DNA from: Lethocerus indicus
Lineage: Eukaryota > Arthropoda > Insecta > Hemiptera > Belostomatidae
NCBI GenBank assembly: GCA_019843655.1
Contig: JACDQD010000010.1
Location: 10,151,637 to 10,215,636 of the forward strand
Direction of reading: 5' to 3'
DNA: 64,000 nt
Numbering within the stretch: the stretch's first letter is position 1; the number at the start of each line of letters is the position of its first letter. Below are positions 30,056-43,400 of the stretch, piece after piece. The notes under the pieces were generated by a model that worked only from the letters and a program-made list of their open reading frames with translations, searched no databases and had not been told where the DNA came from. The position numbers and the translations under genes were made by a program.

Positions 30056-33000
30056 AGAATAGCGAACCGCGTACGACTAAGTAACTATTAAGTAACCCAG
30101 TAATACTTTTAAATTTAATAAATGGAAAACGCGAAGTGTTTTCATCGGCAGCCAGTATGGGAAATGTCTATCTAATATCCTGTTACCATACTTTATCGTC
30201 ACAAAGGCTGTCAGTGGACCCCCTTGTTTCTTACTTAAACCTCTTGTTGTAGCATTTACTCAATAATAAATATGCACAAAAATCCATTAAAAAAACTCCC
30301 TCTGGAGGGGGGTAATGTAAATTTTATAAGGTAGAGCAAAGCTTATCTTCTTATGTCACAAGGCGAAGTGATTTACTGCGACAGTTGCAGCGCCTCTTTG
30401 GGAAAGATAGACCGACCTTGTCCATCCTGGATTTCTGCTTTCTAGTTCTCGTTCCATTTATTACCCTTATTATAAAGCGAATTACGAGAGGTAAATACCG
30501 TTCAATGGGCTCCAATATGGTCAAAAGAAACTAAACTTTAAGTTTTATTCACGTTGGATTGAAATGTTTCGTGTCAGAGAAACATACAGGAAAAAATCGA
30601 CGTACCAGAACCAGATCCGCGACCATTATGCAGTTTTAAAGTAATACTTTCACTACTAATCTTCTCTTGAAAAAATATAGATATAGGAAAAAATTGAATA
30701 CATAAATGTGGAATTTCATCATGTAATCCTTTCTTGTGTTCTCTTGGTTTTATTTGATTGTTGATTCAATTAATACAGACCCTTTTAGACAGGACTATCC
30801 GGTTGTAGAAGAAATAAAACCGAGAAGTTATATCCGGCACGTTTCAAGCTGAAATAAGATGAAATGTAAAGATTGCGAAAATCAGATAAAATATTATCCC
30901 ACAATACGAAAACGTAATTGCCGTCCGTGCGTAATAATTGGCGAAGAATCCCCAGAATTAGCCACAGCCCGGACCCTCCAGCTCCTCTTCAGCGGCGGCG
31001 GGCTCCTGCGTTCTCAAGGCTCTTCAACTAAAAAAAAATTATCAAACCGGTGGAAAAACAGAAGAAGAAATACCGGAAATCAATTAAATTCGAGGAATTA
31101 AAATTTGAAACAGCCAGGAATAAGTATTTCTTTTTTTCAATGTAAAAACCCCCAAAGAATAGTGCGTCTCAAGAACGCCTGAGAAGAGATTATTATTAGT
31201 GTTCTTCTAAACCTGTTATTTGACGGAGAAATCTACTACCGCCTTACTGAAGGACGAGACGGTCTTTATTTTATTTTCGTTTCGGAACACCCACAGAAAT
31301 TTAATTTAATAGAATAGAACTTGAAAAAACAATTAATTCAGTAACTTCAGTGGGACCTTTTCGTATTTCCCTGCTTGAATAATTATTGTACACAGATATT
31401 TTATGCTGGTTGACTGAAGTATGGATACGAATACTACATACTGGACAGTATTGATGGTAAAAAGTCAGAAGAAGAATGCTTAGCCCTCTATGGGCCCGTG
31501 TAACTTTCAGGTCACATTTCAATTTATCGAGATTTTACCAAATAATTATAGCTTTTTTAGTGAGATGACGCATAAATCTTAATCCTATAACGTTGTCAAG
31601 ACAACCAATATCAATATCAATGTTTTTCATTTGCATATATAGGTTTATAATTGCTGATTTTTCGTTCCCTCAATTTTATTGGATTTAAAATAAAAATTTG
31701 GCCCATAGAGGGTTAAGCACCCAATTCTTAGTACGATGATTCAATCAGAATTATCTAACGGGTATTGTAAATTGAATTACCAATACGGGTATTGGTATTG
31801 CATTGGGTGATAAGATTTACGCGAAAATATTTGAGAAAAATCGCTGCAATGTTTTTCCAATAGTAAAACACATCTTCTGATTTGACCGAAACAACGGCTT
31901 AAAAATTTCCCCCAAAACGTCCTGTAATTGAAACGGCGTTTTTCGTGTCAAATCGAATTTCGCAGGAGTATTTTCCCAGGATTCGTTTCGGTTGTCCCGT
32001 TCAGAGCTCTTTCTCTTAGATTAAATAAAAAAAGAAATTAATTTACTCCCAATATTTTTCTTTCGGCGTCAGTGAAAGTGACGTAGGAGTTGAACGGCTG
32101 GACGGAAAGAAAGACCGAAAGCCCCGGACGGCGTGAGAACCGAATTTTCAGGGTCTAGGGCGTTTTCCGCTTCCCACTGACTTTTTTTTTCTTGTCCTCA
32201 TAGGCTTTTCTCGAGTGAAAACTCTATCGGATAAAGTCCCGGTAGACTTGACCCGACATGGACTTCTTCAATCAAGCCAGTCTTCAGTTAAGTTCCCGGA
32301 TACTCTCCGGCTATTCTCTGTATACTTGATCTACCCAATAGCCCCAAGTTCCCAATTCGTTAAATTCACCTACGTCAGGGAGAACTCGTTTGAGAACGGC
32401 TCAAATATTATTTATTTTCAAATTTGTCCTAAGTTCGATGTTTTCAGGGCATGTAACATTTGTTTTCATTCGCAAGATCACTGGGATCTTCCCGATGGGC
32501 ACTCAAAGTTTTGTGGTTCGTTCTGAATTTTAAGATTGTCCGTTATCTCGGCGGCCTCCCGAAGAACATCCTCGTATCCCGGGCCCAAAGTAGGGCTGAA
32601 TATTTCACAGATAGAAAGCTTCAGACCTGCCGGAAGCCGGAGATAACGCAGTTTTTGGCCCAACTACAACCCGTCCGTTTCATCCCCGGCTTTCAGCGCT
32701 TCGTTGGGTCGGTCGACGACTAAAAAAAAAGGTTTTCACTTTTCCAAACAATCTGTTTTACCCAAACAATAGACATTTCACCCGCCCGCATTATCAGACA
32801 ACGAAGCCTATTTCTGTAAAGAAAGCGGACGCGAATGCACTAACGACGTGTCCTGGACGTCCACGAATATTGAATACGCTTTCTGAAAACTGACACACAA
32901 TAGTAAAAGAAAACTGGAAAACGGAGTCGGTCCCAAAGTTCGGATGTACAATCACAGACCGCAGATCGTAATATCAAAATAATTAGCTCATTACAAGTTA

Positions 33001-33382
33001 GCCCAACCTGGGTAAATGATGAACAGTCTTGCGGATGAGAAATAAATAAATAGAACTGGGAATATTGGTCGGCTGTAAAGCATCATGTCTCCATTATCAT
33101 TGCAAAAGTGCAGACCCCAAACGGATGACCAAACAGGTTATGTTTCGATAGTATGAATTAACGGATTACGGTTTATTCAGGCCAACTGGTCTACGCTGTA
33201 ATTTACATGGCGTCGTTAAATTGGTGCCAAACTACCGAAGCAGAATAAGGGGGGTTCGCCACAAGTGTTGCACTCCTCCTCTTTTAAAAATTCATAGGAT
33301 GGAAATGGCTTCTAGCGATTAAACTTTAAAAAGAGGCCATATATTTTTTCTTTTTGGTCCGCCGTTTGATTTATTGTCCGGC

Positions 33383-33385
<3 letters not shown>

Positions 33386-33441
<56 letters not shown>
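33386..33441. repeat. (CT)n microsatellite
   Basis: An uninterrupted CT dinucleotide run of about 56 bases. Confidence 0.98.
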
Positions 33442-33444
<3 letters not shown>

Positions 33445-35830
33445 CTGCGAACAATTTCTCAAACGGCCGGCAGATCAGTGACGACTTAATTTCCGACTTT
33501 GTTCGGCACATTTTGAAAGTCCCTAAACGAATTTTCTTTTTCTAAATTTTCTAAATTATCGCCCGGTCTCGGTGCACGGCAACCAAATGTCAAGGATGGT
33601 CCCTTTTCCAACGCCTAACGCTGTCTCTGGCCCACCCCAGTGATATGGGCGAGAACGAGGAAAAACCTTGGGCCGGCTGAGGATTTGAGCTTTCTGAACG
33701 GGCGCAATTTTCCCTCCTGAATAATGGCGTTTGGACCGTTCTAAAAGCTGTTAAAAACGGAACCGCATTCTATCCTTCGAACGGCGGCAATTTGCGAGCC
33801 TTATTTATCTGCCCGCCGTTTATTATCCTCGCTTTCTATTTTCCAAACAACGGATCATAAATTGGACGATTAATTCCGCATCAGACCTCAGATTGTCGGC
33901 TGATTGGCGCAAATTGGTGCACCATTAAATACAGAACTGTAGGGCCCAAACCCTACTATCCTCAATCCCAAACATTAGGTATAACCTTCCAGTGTCGCAG
34001 TTCATTGGCATCAACGACTGAATCGTCTTCAACAAATTTTTCACTGTAATTATCCAAACTTAGACCTCAAGCTATTAGGGGCTGTGTAAACGTGCGAACA
34101 GGCCGCCGTCAACAAAGAACAAAGCGACGTATTAGCAGCAGCGTTAAATGGGGGATTGAATCGTGCGAAAAACGAAAGTCTCTTTCTTTTACTCAGTCTG
34201 AGGCCATTTCTAAAAGTCTAGTTAGTTCTATCGAGTGTTAAACGTTTATGAGAAGGAAATCAAAAGAAAGAAAGCCGTTTCTGGACATGAGAAGAAAGAG
34301 TTAGGTCGCAGTCTAACTTTCTGGAACTTTAGATTCCCGGCCTGTCCAGAGCGCGATTTCTGAAGCACGTAAAATAATTTATCATTACGATAGGCTTTTA
34401 AAGTAATACAATTTCGTGGTTTATCGCAAATATATTATTAAGCTCGAAATATTTTCAAATTATAGAAGGTGCATCATAATTCATATATCAAAAATTCCTT
34501 CGTAAGATTCTTACAATTTTCGTATCTCGATATAAACTCCGAGTCCAGTGAAAGGCGCGCTGAAAATTTAACTGTTTGAAGTGGTATAAATTCTCAAATT
34601 CAGTTGTGAAAAATACAGGATGGATAAGAGTCCAAGCCCTCACGGGCCCCCAAGTAGACAGTTATGAATTTGAAGTGTGAAATATCACTTTCCACCTTTC
34701 ACACTAACAGTTTTCAGTGCACGTACACTAATTTTAGTGCAAGATATGATTGATTCCGCGCAATCAATTTGCAATCTAATAATGATATCGGTATTATTTC
34801 TAGGCCGAAATGTCAGGTGTCGATTGAAACTAACCTCCCTTCATATGTTAGTTCAATTCCCGGCGGAGAGTTCTTACATTTTCGACCTTGCTTTATATCC
34901 AGATGAAATTTTATCGCCTCTTACCCGGCCGAGTTACCGCCCTTCGGCCGAACCCGGAACGTACGCAGGCCGCGGCGCTGGAATTACTGCAATCATTAAA
35001 TTTACAGATTTCATTGCCGCAGGAGTGAGTAATTAATGTGGTGCAATCGATGGCGGGCGGGGGGGGAGGGAAACTATTTACGAGATTGCTCAATTCGAAA
35101 CGATTCAAAGGTCAGACCCGACTCAGCCGAATGGGATTCCTGGCCTCCATAAGCTGACCAGCCGGTGCACTTTTCTTTAGTTTTTGTATTAATTTATTTT
35201 AAATGCATCCTACGGTTTTTGCTTATCGACGTTAACGTTCCGATATAAAGTACCGATCGCATTCAATTGAGAAAACACCGACTGGAGACAGAAAATCGAC
35301 AGTAACTTTTTATAAAAATGTCTGAATGACTAAACATTAGGACGGTGTACTACTCCATTGACATGGGTTCGATCCAAATCGATCAATGTCAATTTCGATT
35401 GACTCACCTTCAATAGTCAACTGATCACGGATTTGGCAGGCTAATGGCGTAAATACATCAATACGTCTGTCCGTATGTTGAACATTTTCACAAAGAAGGA
35501 ACAACTGACTGTTTATAGACTGTTTAATATCAAAAGACGCGGAAGATGCGTTTTTGGATATCTTGCTACCACGTTTTTTAACGTGATTTTTTCCAAATCA
35601 ATAGAATTCAATATAAAGTCTGTCCGGCATTGTTGGCACGGTAGCATTGTTGAAAGAATACTGTGACACGCTTTAGCCTTCTGATGTTCAAGTGAGACAA
35701 TGGCCTCAAATTTTAAAAAATCGACAGGTAAGACGGAGCTTGTAAGTTTATGAATTTGTAATACCCTTATGGAGTGTACGTACCACGCGATATGATGCCC
35801 TGAAAACAATCGACGTGTTTAAGACACTTC

Positions 35831-35880
35831 GCAAGCAGCCGAAACCGGTCTAGCAAAAGACCAAGCCAGCGAACGAAGAC
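35831..35880 (+). mobile_element. Fragment of the hammerhead-like foldback family (right half)
   Basis: Reads GCCGAAACCGGTCTAGCAAA followed by AGACCAAGCCAGCGAACGAA, matching the minus strand of the full copy at 53069-53295. The 5' half of the ribozyme-like core is deleted here (the CTGAAGA element is absent). Confidence 0.75.
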
Positions 35881-36558
35881 GGAAAAATGAAAATAATTTA
35901 TTATTGAATCATTTTTATTAGGGAGCAATACAATTTTCCCTTATATAACCTGACCGGACATTATACTACGAAAAACATAATTTTGAAACCGGGTTTGATC
36001 CGACTCGATTAGCTTACGGACACAATAGAATAAATAATATTGCATTGGACCTCTGGCCTCGATCAACCCTAAACTTCCGTCAGACATTCGTGTTATAGTG
36101 CCCCGCTTCCGGTGGGACGATTTCCCGGCGGAAACCCCATTCCGGGCCGCGTTTGTTTCGATGTAACGCGTTTGTTTGGTTGCGTCCAAATTGTCATAGG
36201 GAGATTCTTCCGCGGGGTTCACCTCATTCGAGAACTTTTCTAGTGTCCAAATGTAGAAATTGTTTGTATAAGATAGAAATTGGACGAGACATTCGATTTT
36301 GTCACCACGGTCAACTCTAGAAGCTGGGAAAATGAACATCGTCCCTAGAAGTATTGCAAATTAAAAAAGAACATGAGAAAGAAGCTTGAAAAATGAAATA
36401 GACAGTCCTATTAGATTCTATCAGGTGGAACTATAATATGTCGATGGAGGAATAAAACATTAATGGCGTCCGCCGCGATTTGAATATTCGACTGGGATAT
36501 GAACACAGTCTGTCAGTCGGCATTGCGATAATTCACAGATCGGTCCAGTCGCGGCCTC

Positions 36559-36590
36559 TATATATTTAAATATGCTAACTAACCTCAGTC
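36559..36590 (+). promoter_or_regulatory. Candidate core promoter: TATA box plus arthropod initiator
   Basis: TATATATTTAAA starts at 36559, and the insect initiator motif TCAGTC lies at 36585-36590 with its A at 36587, 28 bases downstream. The following 60 bases (36601-36660) contain nine CpG dinucleotides and no start codon, as a 5' UTR exon might. No transcript or coding exon can be tied to it; chance occurrence in 34 kb is quite possible. Confidence 0.3.
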
Positions 36591-37979
36591 AGCGGTGCGT
36601 ACGCTCACGGGCGGGAACAATAACGAGGCGCTCGTACGCGGTCGGAACTCCTTTCACAGTCAGAACCAATTTATCAATTCGCCCTCACCGAGGAAGTCTC
36701 GGGGCCGTTTCCGTTTAAGGCGGCGTCCGCCGCGGTTCATTGCGGCCTTGGACATCGAAAAACCCATCGCGTGAAATGAAAGGCTCGATTCGAACTAATT
36801 GGCCGAAAACAGAAAATCATTTGGGATAAGACATCAGTGGGCGTAGGGTTCCACTTGTGCTCGGACTGTTTATTCTAATAATCGACCGCCAGTCAGACCG
36901 GTGAAAGACAGTAATTGCGAACGTATTGGCTTTAGCCCAGTAATTACGTTGTCCGCGCTTATCGTTCCCTTTTAAGGCGCTGCTAGATGTGTAAATATTT
37001 GTTGAGGGTAGATGTCAAAGAGGAGAGAGTGGCGTTTATCCGATGACGAGAAACAGAAAATAGACTGGTTTTAAAAATAATTATTATATATCGTTATTTA
37101 CCTATTGAATACAAGAGATGTTCAATAAATCGTGTGGAAACTTTTTTCTTATTCAGATCGCTGACATGATGCTTTGTCGACTACTGACGATAGCTATTAG
37201 CCAAGATTCGAACGAGCGAACAATATCGCAAGAATTATGATAGTCCAAACCTCCTCCAACCCCAATATTATGTGTTCTGTTTTTTTTTGCTAACGAGCAG
37301 ATGAAAGGCGCTGAAAAAGTTAATATTTCAACCTTGAAGAATCGTCTGTGACGAATGGTCGAAACGATCCTGAACTAATGAAACGACCCATTCAATAGTA
37401 CATTCAACGGGTACGATGGGCGGGGCAGATTTGTACATGTCACAACTCCAATGGTTAATTCGAATAAGCGACAGTCGTAAACAATGATATTGTAATTTGT
37501 TATTAATTTACTGAATGGCCCCCTCCCCCGTTTTCATGGCTAAATTAGTCCAACATTCAGAACAATTACACGAACTGAACAATACCTCCCACAAAGTACT
37601 GAGCCATTAACAGTGCACAAGAAATCACCTCCAGATGTGTCGTATTCAGTCGTCGTGAAATCCGTACCAACGGGCCTCCACAAGCGAAAGCCTGGGGGGA
37701 CAGGATTGCACGAATAACAAAAAAATAATCATTACTTATTTACCGAAAGAAGAAGTTAGCACTTGGACTTAAAAGTGCGCCGATTGGGTTGTCACGAGAG
37801 AATACGGCGAAAGGTGTCGGACGGCTGAGAATTTTGAGAGATTGGAATTGAAAGGGGGAATCGTAACGGGAAGTTGTCGACCCGAAGAGAAGGGAACATT
37901 ATTACGACATTGTGGATTATACGGTTCGAAACATAGGAGACATGGCAGTTGAGGAGCTTGCTGCAAGGATATATTGCGT

Positions 37980-37982
<3 letters not shown>

Positions 37983-38024
<42 letters not shown>
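37983..38024. repeat. (TG)n microsatellite
   Basis: An uninterrupted TG run of about 42 bases. Confidence 0.98.
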
Positions 38025-38025
<1 letters not shown>

Positions 38026-40461
38026 TGGCCGGATGACTTAACCGATTCCCACAGTTAAGTCACATCCAACGGTAGATGACTATTACTTTTTTTGGTTGGA
38101 ATAAGAATGTTGATCGGTTGCCAAGTCGTGGGCTAAGTGCGATTTGCCTATAAATATAATGGCAATATAAAACTACATTAGAGCAGCCCGAACGGAGGTG
38201 CGTTTGTTATCCGAATTTGCATGAAAACTCTTTGGCCGCTGGCCTTGGTACAGAGACAACACGTCCGCACATTATGATTCTTAACTTCTGTTGTCCCCGA
38301 GAATCCAGGAAAGACAGGGCATATAGAATATAGAAAGGTATATCGCCCGGAGCGTTACCTTGGGGCAGAACTCCTGCAAGGATGGGAAAGGAATCTGAAC
38401 GATGGTATCTCTGGGCCGCGTTACAATTCCCTGCTGAAGTTTCCTGGCTTTTATGCAATGTAGCATAAGTTGGGTACGTTTGAGCAGTTATACTCTCGAG
38501 TCTGAATGCAATTATATCACTATGAAAGGCGAAAGAGTTCAGAATGTAAGGTTAAATTCAGTCGCCAGGTAGTATTGAGAGCAAAACTATTACAAATGCT
38601 ACCCAGAAAGGGGTAAATTTTAATGGGGAAATGGGCGGACAACACCCCCAGAGGGGCCCAGAAGGAAACCCTCCCATGGAACCCGATCAGATCCCGAATA
38701 GCAGGAGGTCACAACCCCTGCCAACCGTAGTCCTTCCCAGAGTATTACGCGATCCTCCCTGAGGTTAGTGATACTGTTAAACATCATTCAATTCATATTG
38801 GATTATTACTTCTAGTCCACGGATTCATGGAAGTAATTGTCGGTAGGGAACTCATGCAATTGGCAGTTCTAGGCAATCGGTTATTCACGGCCGGCCGGGT
38901 AATCCGCGTTCCTATCTCCCTCCTAAGGTCCACTGCTGTGATCCCGATTGTCCGCCGGTTGGGAAACGGCGGTGATGCCAAACGGGGCGCCTCCGGGGGG
39001 AATAGATTATGCGGCTATGCGGGGGTTGAGATCAGATTGCCCAGAGGAGATAGGCGGACAAGCCGGTCACCCTTGATCTTGTTTTATTCACGGCTGAACA
39101 GGGGTCGTCCGAAGGGGGCACGACGTGTAATTAGATTAGTCGTCGTTTTGTTTTCTATCCTAGAACCTTCGATCGCCATTTATTCTGAAGCGAATGTCGA
39201 TGTCGTATTAAAAATACAGACAGCCCCGGTCGGGGTTTCTTCGTTTATGGGCACATTATGGATTCAGCCTCATTTCAGGCCTTATTTATATAAGACCTTA
39301 TTATTCCTAAGGCTTATAAGAGGTCGGCGGTTATTTACATAAGTTAAGAACAAACATAAAACCCTCATCTAAAATACATAGGATGACCTGCGAGCCGGTA
39401 TGCGTAAATATAAATTTAATTTTTTGAAAATTACAAACAATGTACAAACAAGAGAGATGGATAGCTCTAGTCGATTCCAGATCCACTTGCTCGCTAATTC
39501 CGAATCCTCGGCTGATTTCAGTTCTACCAGAAACGTTTAAGCATTCAGAGCATTGACAGAAGTATGAGAAACACTTGCCCTGGACTTTTTTGTCTCATTC
39601 CAGGAACAGAATTAGAGTGACCTTTCCTATTATTACCAGCACTCCTGAGACCTGTCCCGAGACCTTGCCTTTTTTTTATGTCTCAAGCTGTAGAAACCGA
39701 CTAAATATTAGTTCTGCTATATTTTATTAAATCGACGCTAAAATAGCAGCCCGGAGAAACTACAATTATCCAATTTCGCGACACAAGTTCTTCGTCTAAT
39801 AATAATTCCTCCTCGATCGGCAATCACGCAATGCGTTACATTCGAGGAAGAGGTGAGCGCGCCAATTTCGTTGCAACGTTTTATGCAGAAACAATTTTAT
39901 GGGGCAATAATTTTCCTTTTCGTTTTTGTGCAAAATATTTACATTAGGATGTTCTCTTATGCAAGTCGGCGTTTAACGTTACAGATTTTAACAGTGTAAC
40001 TGCAGTTATTACAAAATACTACTTAAAATTGCCTACTCCAAGACGATTGAATTGGCACGATATTATTTCATGAAATACGGTGCACTTTTTCACTGTTCAA
40101 TCACGCACACTTTTCGCACTTTCATTGTTTTTATTCACGCCGGTTTCTGAGCGAGTTTGATTACAAAGAAATGTCTTTATTACAATTATTATGCAACAAT
40201 GCCCGCAACAGAAACGGTTGCCCACTTTCGTATATACGCGTATTTATTATGTTGTTTACCTTCCACTTTAAACAGCAATTATAATGCAATATGTGTTGTT
40301 GGAATCATGCAGATATAAAGAATAAAAATTAATAACAATTCGTTCAGAAGGAAAACTTAGTATGTTTACAAAACCAGGCATATTTAGTTATAGTGGTATA
40401 TGTATTTCGCATATAAAACGTCGACAGCCGACATGCGTAAGTGCATGACTAATTTACTGAT

Positions 40462-40498
40462 GCAACTGAAGATGGCGAGTAACCGAAACCCCCGCTAG
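40462..40498 (+). mobile_element. Degraded copy of the hammerhead-like repeat core
   Basis: Reads GCAACTGAAGATGGCGAGTA then ACCGAAACCCCCGCTAG. The CTGAAGA and GAAA elements are kept, but the palindromic ACCGGT and the cleavage-site triplet have decayed. Confidence 0.6.
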
Positions 40499-43400
40499 AA
40501 GGGAATTTAGCAATTCAAGAGAGAAGGTCGCCAGAGTGATGACACAACTATTATCGTAACTTACCCATTTATTGTACTATTATTATTGTTAACCATTATA
40601 CAATTTACGCCATTTCTGATTTATAGCCATGACAGCCGAAGACGGATAATGCCCGTAACCGGGAGGATACAAGTGGTTAATACATTTTATGTAACAATAA
40701 CTGTTTAATAAAGCGTGACTGATAGTCCAATTATTCTGACGTAACGACCGAACCCCGTTCAGACGTCCAAGTAAAGTGTGCTTTTCTAGGGGGGACATGA
40801 CGTCCTGTATACCACAACTTGCACCACTGTTCAAACAATATTTATTCTGCAAAATGTTGACCGATTGGGTCGAATATTTCATTACAATACTATGATTTTG
40901 AATACATTTTTGCTTATAATTTTTTTATCTCTGAAGTAATTATCTCTTCATAGGGTCTTAGTTTTGCCGTTGGAGTTCGTTAATATGGCCAATTAATTTA
41001 ATGCTATTACAATTAACTTATATCGTATATCTAATATGGTGTCTGCCATATTGTGAGAAATACTTAATAAGCATTTGTGTGCTTATTTCACCCAAAATTA
41101 CTTACCTGGAGACAGTCTGTTCGGATGATGTTGAAATATTTTTCTCAATTTTACAGCAGATATTAAACTGAGATTAATGGAAAACACTCTGGGTTCGGAC
41201 TTTCTTCGTAAAGAAAGTTTTACAGCGTGACTCGAAGCGGGGGACAATGACGATGTTTAAAAAGGAGAAAAGAATTCTCAGAAGCGCCATTGTTCGCAAT
41301 AATAGCATAATCACTGATGCTCTTGTAGTATTATTGTTTGGAACGGATCCGACAAGCTCAAAAGGCAGAAAGGGGCTTTTCCTAGTTATTTACCTGTACA
41401 GAAAACTAACCTCAATCTTCTCACGATGGTCGATCGGTGGCTATGTGTGACAATAATGCTGTACAACTTGCTGAATAAGTTCTAATTCTTAGAACTTAAG
41501 CACTCTAACATTCAAGTATTACTATCTTGATGCGCTCATTAATCTAGATCGTACAAATAAATAGTATTAATTACTCGCACCACTGACTACTACCTTACAG
41601 GACGCGGCTTGGAGCCCGAGTGTTCCGTCGCGTGTTCACTGGTGTAAGGATAATGGAAAAATTAGCAGGAAATTAATTTTCTTATAACCCCAATTTCCTG
41701 CCATTTGTATAGTAAAATTTATTAGAAGAATAGAAACATTGTTATAGATCGTATGAAATCGTTTAAATGAATCATACAAAATCGATTAAAAGTTGTATTG
41801 GACAACCTGTTGGTCTCTCGCCAGTGCCCGTATCGATCGGTTTCTGGCGTCCATTTTTTTTTCTCGCGTCGCTTTAAAAAATGTGTTAATTGAGTTTTTA
41901 AAGTGTCTTCTTTTGTGATACCGAAGCAAAACAACGTGTTTTCTTGCCCTCTGACGTTACAGCGAATCATCTCCAGGTGAGTTTTTCCTCTCTTTGTATT
42001 TAGACAAAAGTGGATAGGAAGTGACCCTCTAGTGGATTTTCCCCAGTCCCGGGTGGGAAAATGGCGAATTCCTCCCGGATTTTACACTAATTTTGCGACT
42101 GTTGATATTTACTAGCGGAATGCATTACGTTTAGGCCCGAAAATAAAGTCAGGGATATCACTTATTCATAAGTCCACCATGCAAGATGTAAGTAATTCTG
42201 TGAACATTCTGCAGTAAAAAATTTATAATTATTATTTAAACGAATTTAAATATTATTTCTTAAGTAATGATTAACATTAGGATGCATCGTGATACTACAC
42301 AGACTATTTCTATGATCCGGAATGTATTCAGACCTTCCCGGTGACGGGGCCGGTAAATATAGAATAGACGCAGTTACCTAATGGGACCATAAATCTTTAT
42401 CCTTGTAGGTGTTCTACCACAACAGTGCATTTATTTCTAGCTCAATAATGGGCAGTATGGCGCAGGGTTCTTAGAAATAGATAAAAATTAGGCTTCTATT
42501 CAGGCTGCTTTAGCCAGTTGGATATGGGCAGGTAGAAGGTTGGCTCGGTTATCGTCTTAAGTCAGACTTGGGTCTATGCTAACATGATTTGTGACCCTTT
42601 TTGCTCCTGGTTCGTTTCGAGAGTTAGTCCCTCATTCGGGAGAGCTTTATAACTCTCCTCCACGAATACTTCAAACACATGCTTTGGATGTACACCAGAA
42701 TTTCATTTCTACGTTATATCAAATCTGTTTTTACCGAAAGAAGTGTTCAAATGTCGGCCTTCTAACAATAAACTTATGAGAGTAGTGACAGTCTCAGCAG
42801 CTGACTATCAATGTTACTATCAGTGGGGAGAAGCTAAACTGAGAAAATTTCACGGCCAACGGTGGTTAACACGAGGTGAGCAGCTTTTTAGACATCGTTA
42901 TCCTGAGAGTGCGGTGCGGGGTACGGCCTGGAGTCGGGGACCCGGGCACGTTCCCACGAGGCCTTTGTCTGAGGCCGCCGAAATGAACAGAAGAGAGAAG
43001 CAGAAGAAGTAGCAGAAGAATAAAGAAAGCGAAGAAGACCCGACGTCACTGAACCGCACGGCTCTTCTGTGATTGACGCGAAAATAACACCCCTCTTTAC
43101 CTTGGCGCATTTGCACAATCCCCGATGTACCGATAATAGGGCCTTCTGTAGGCCACAAGTTCGAGCAAAAGAGTCGTTTGAAATATGCCGCACTATTCGC
43201 CTGCACGCTTTTAATTACAGAAATAAGACTCTCGGAAATAAAAATTTTAAAAATAATACTGATTTTTACTATAGTTGTAGGAAAAATTCGAGCAGGTTGT
43301 TTTCTTTTTATTTTAAGTCACGATTAACATTGTTTAATTATATTTAGTGACAGTGCGATTTGATAACACGTATGTACTTTTGTTGGAGATTCCACCCATT

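Larger units (their letters stand above)
30056..36540. other. Non-coding intergenic DNA of higher GC and CpG content
   Basis: No homologous coding region recognised. Contains a CT microsatellite (33386-33441), a fragment of the hammerhead-like repeat family (35831-35880) and scattered short open frames without family resemblance. CpG is common, unlike the syd introns. Confidence 0.55.

Noticed and set aside
35366..35376. tRNA B-box-like GGTTCGATCC
   Set aside because: The flanking bases do not form a T-arm stem and no A box or acceptor stem is found upstream.
35941..36339. 132-codon minus-strand open frame (VDRGDKIECLVQFLSY...)
   Set aside because: Slightly protein-like, but I cannot match it to a family and there is no supporting neighbour or splice signal; left uncalled.
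38149..38156. TATAAATA box
   Set aside because: No initiator or coding exon at the right distance downstream.
38827..39342. 171-codon + strand open frame
   Set aside because: Arg-rich, no domain or signal, and it overlaps a CpG-rich stretch poor in stop codons; no homology recognised.
42179..42193. CACCATGCAAGAT followed by GTAAGT, resembling a minimal first coding exon
   Set aside because: Only three codons precede the donor, so it cannot be distinguished from chance.
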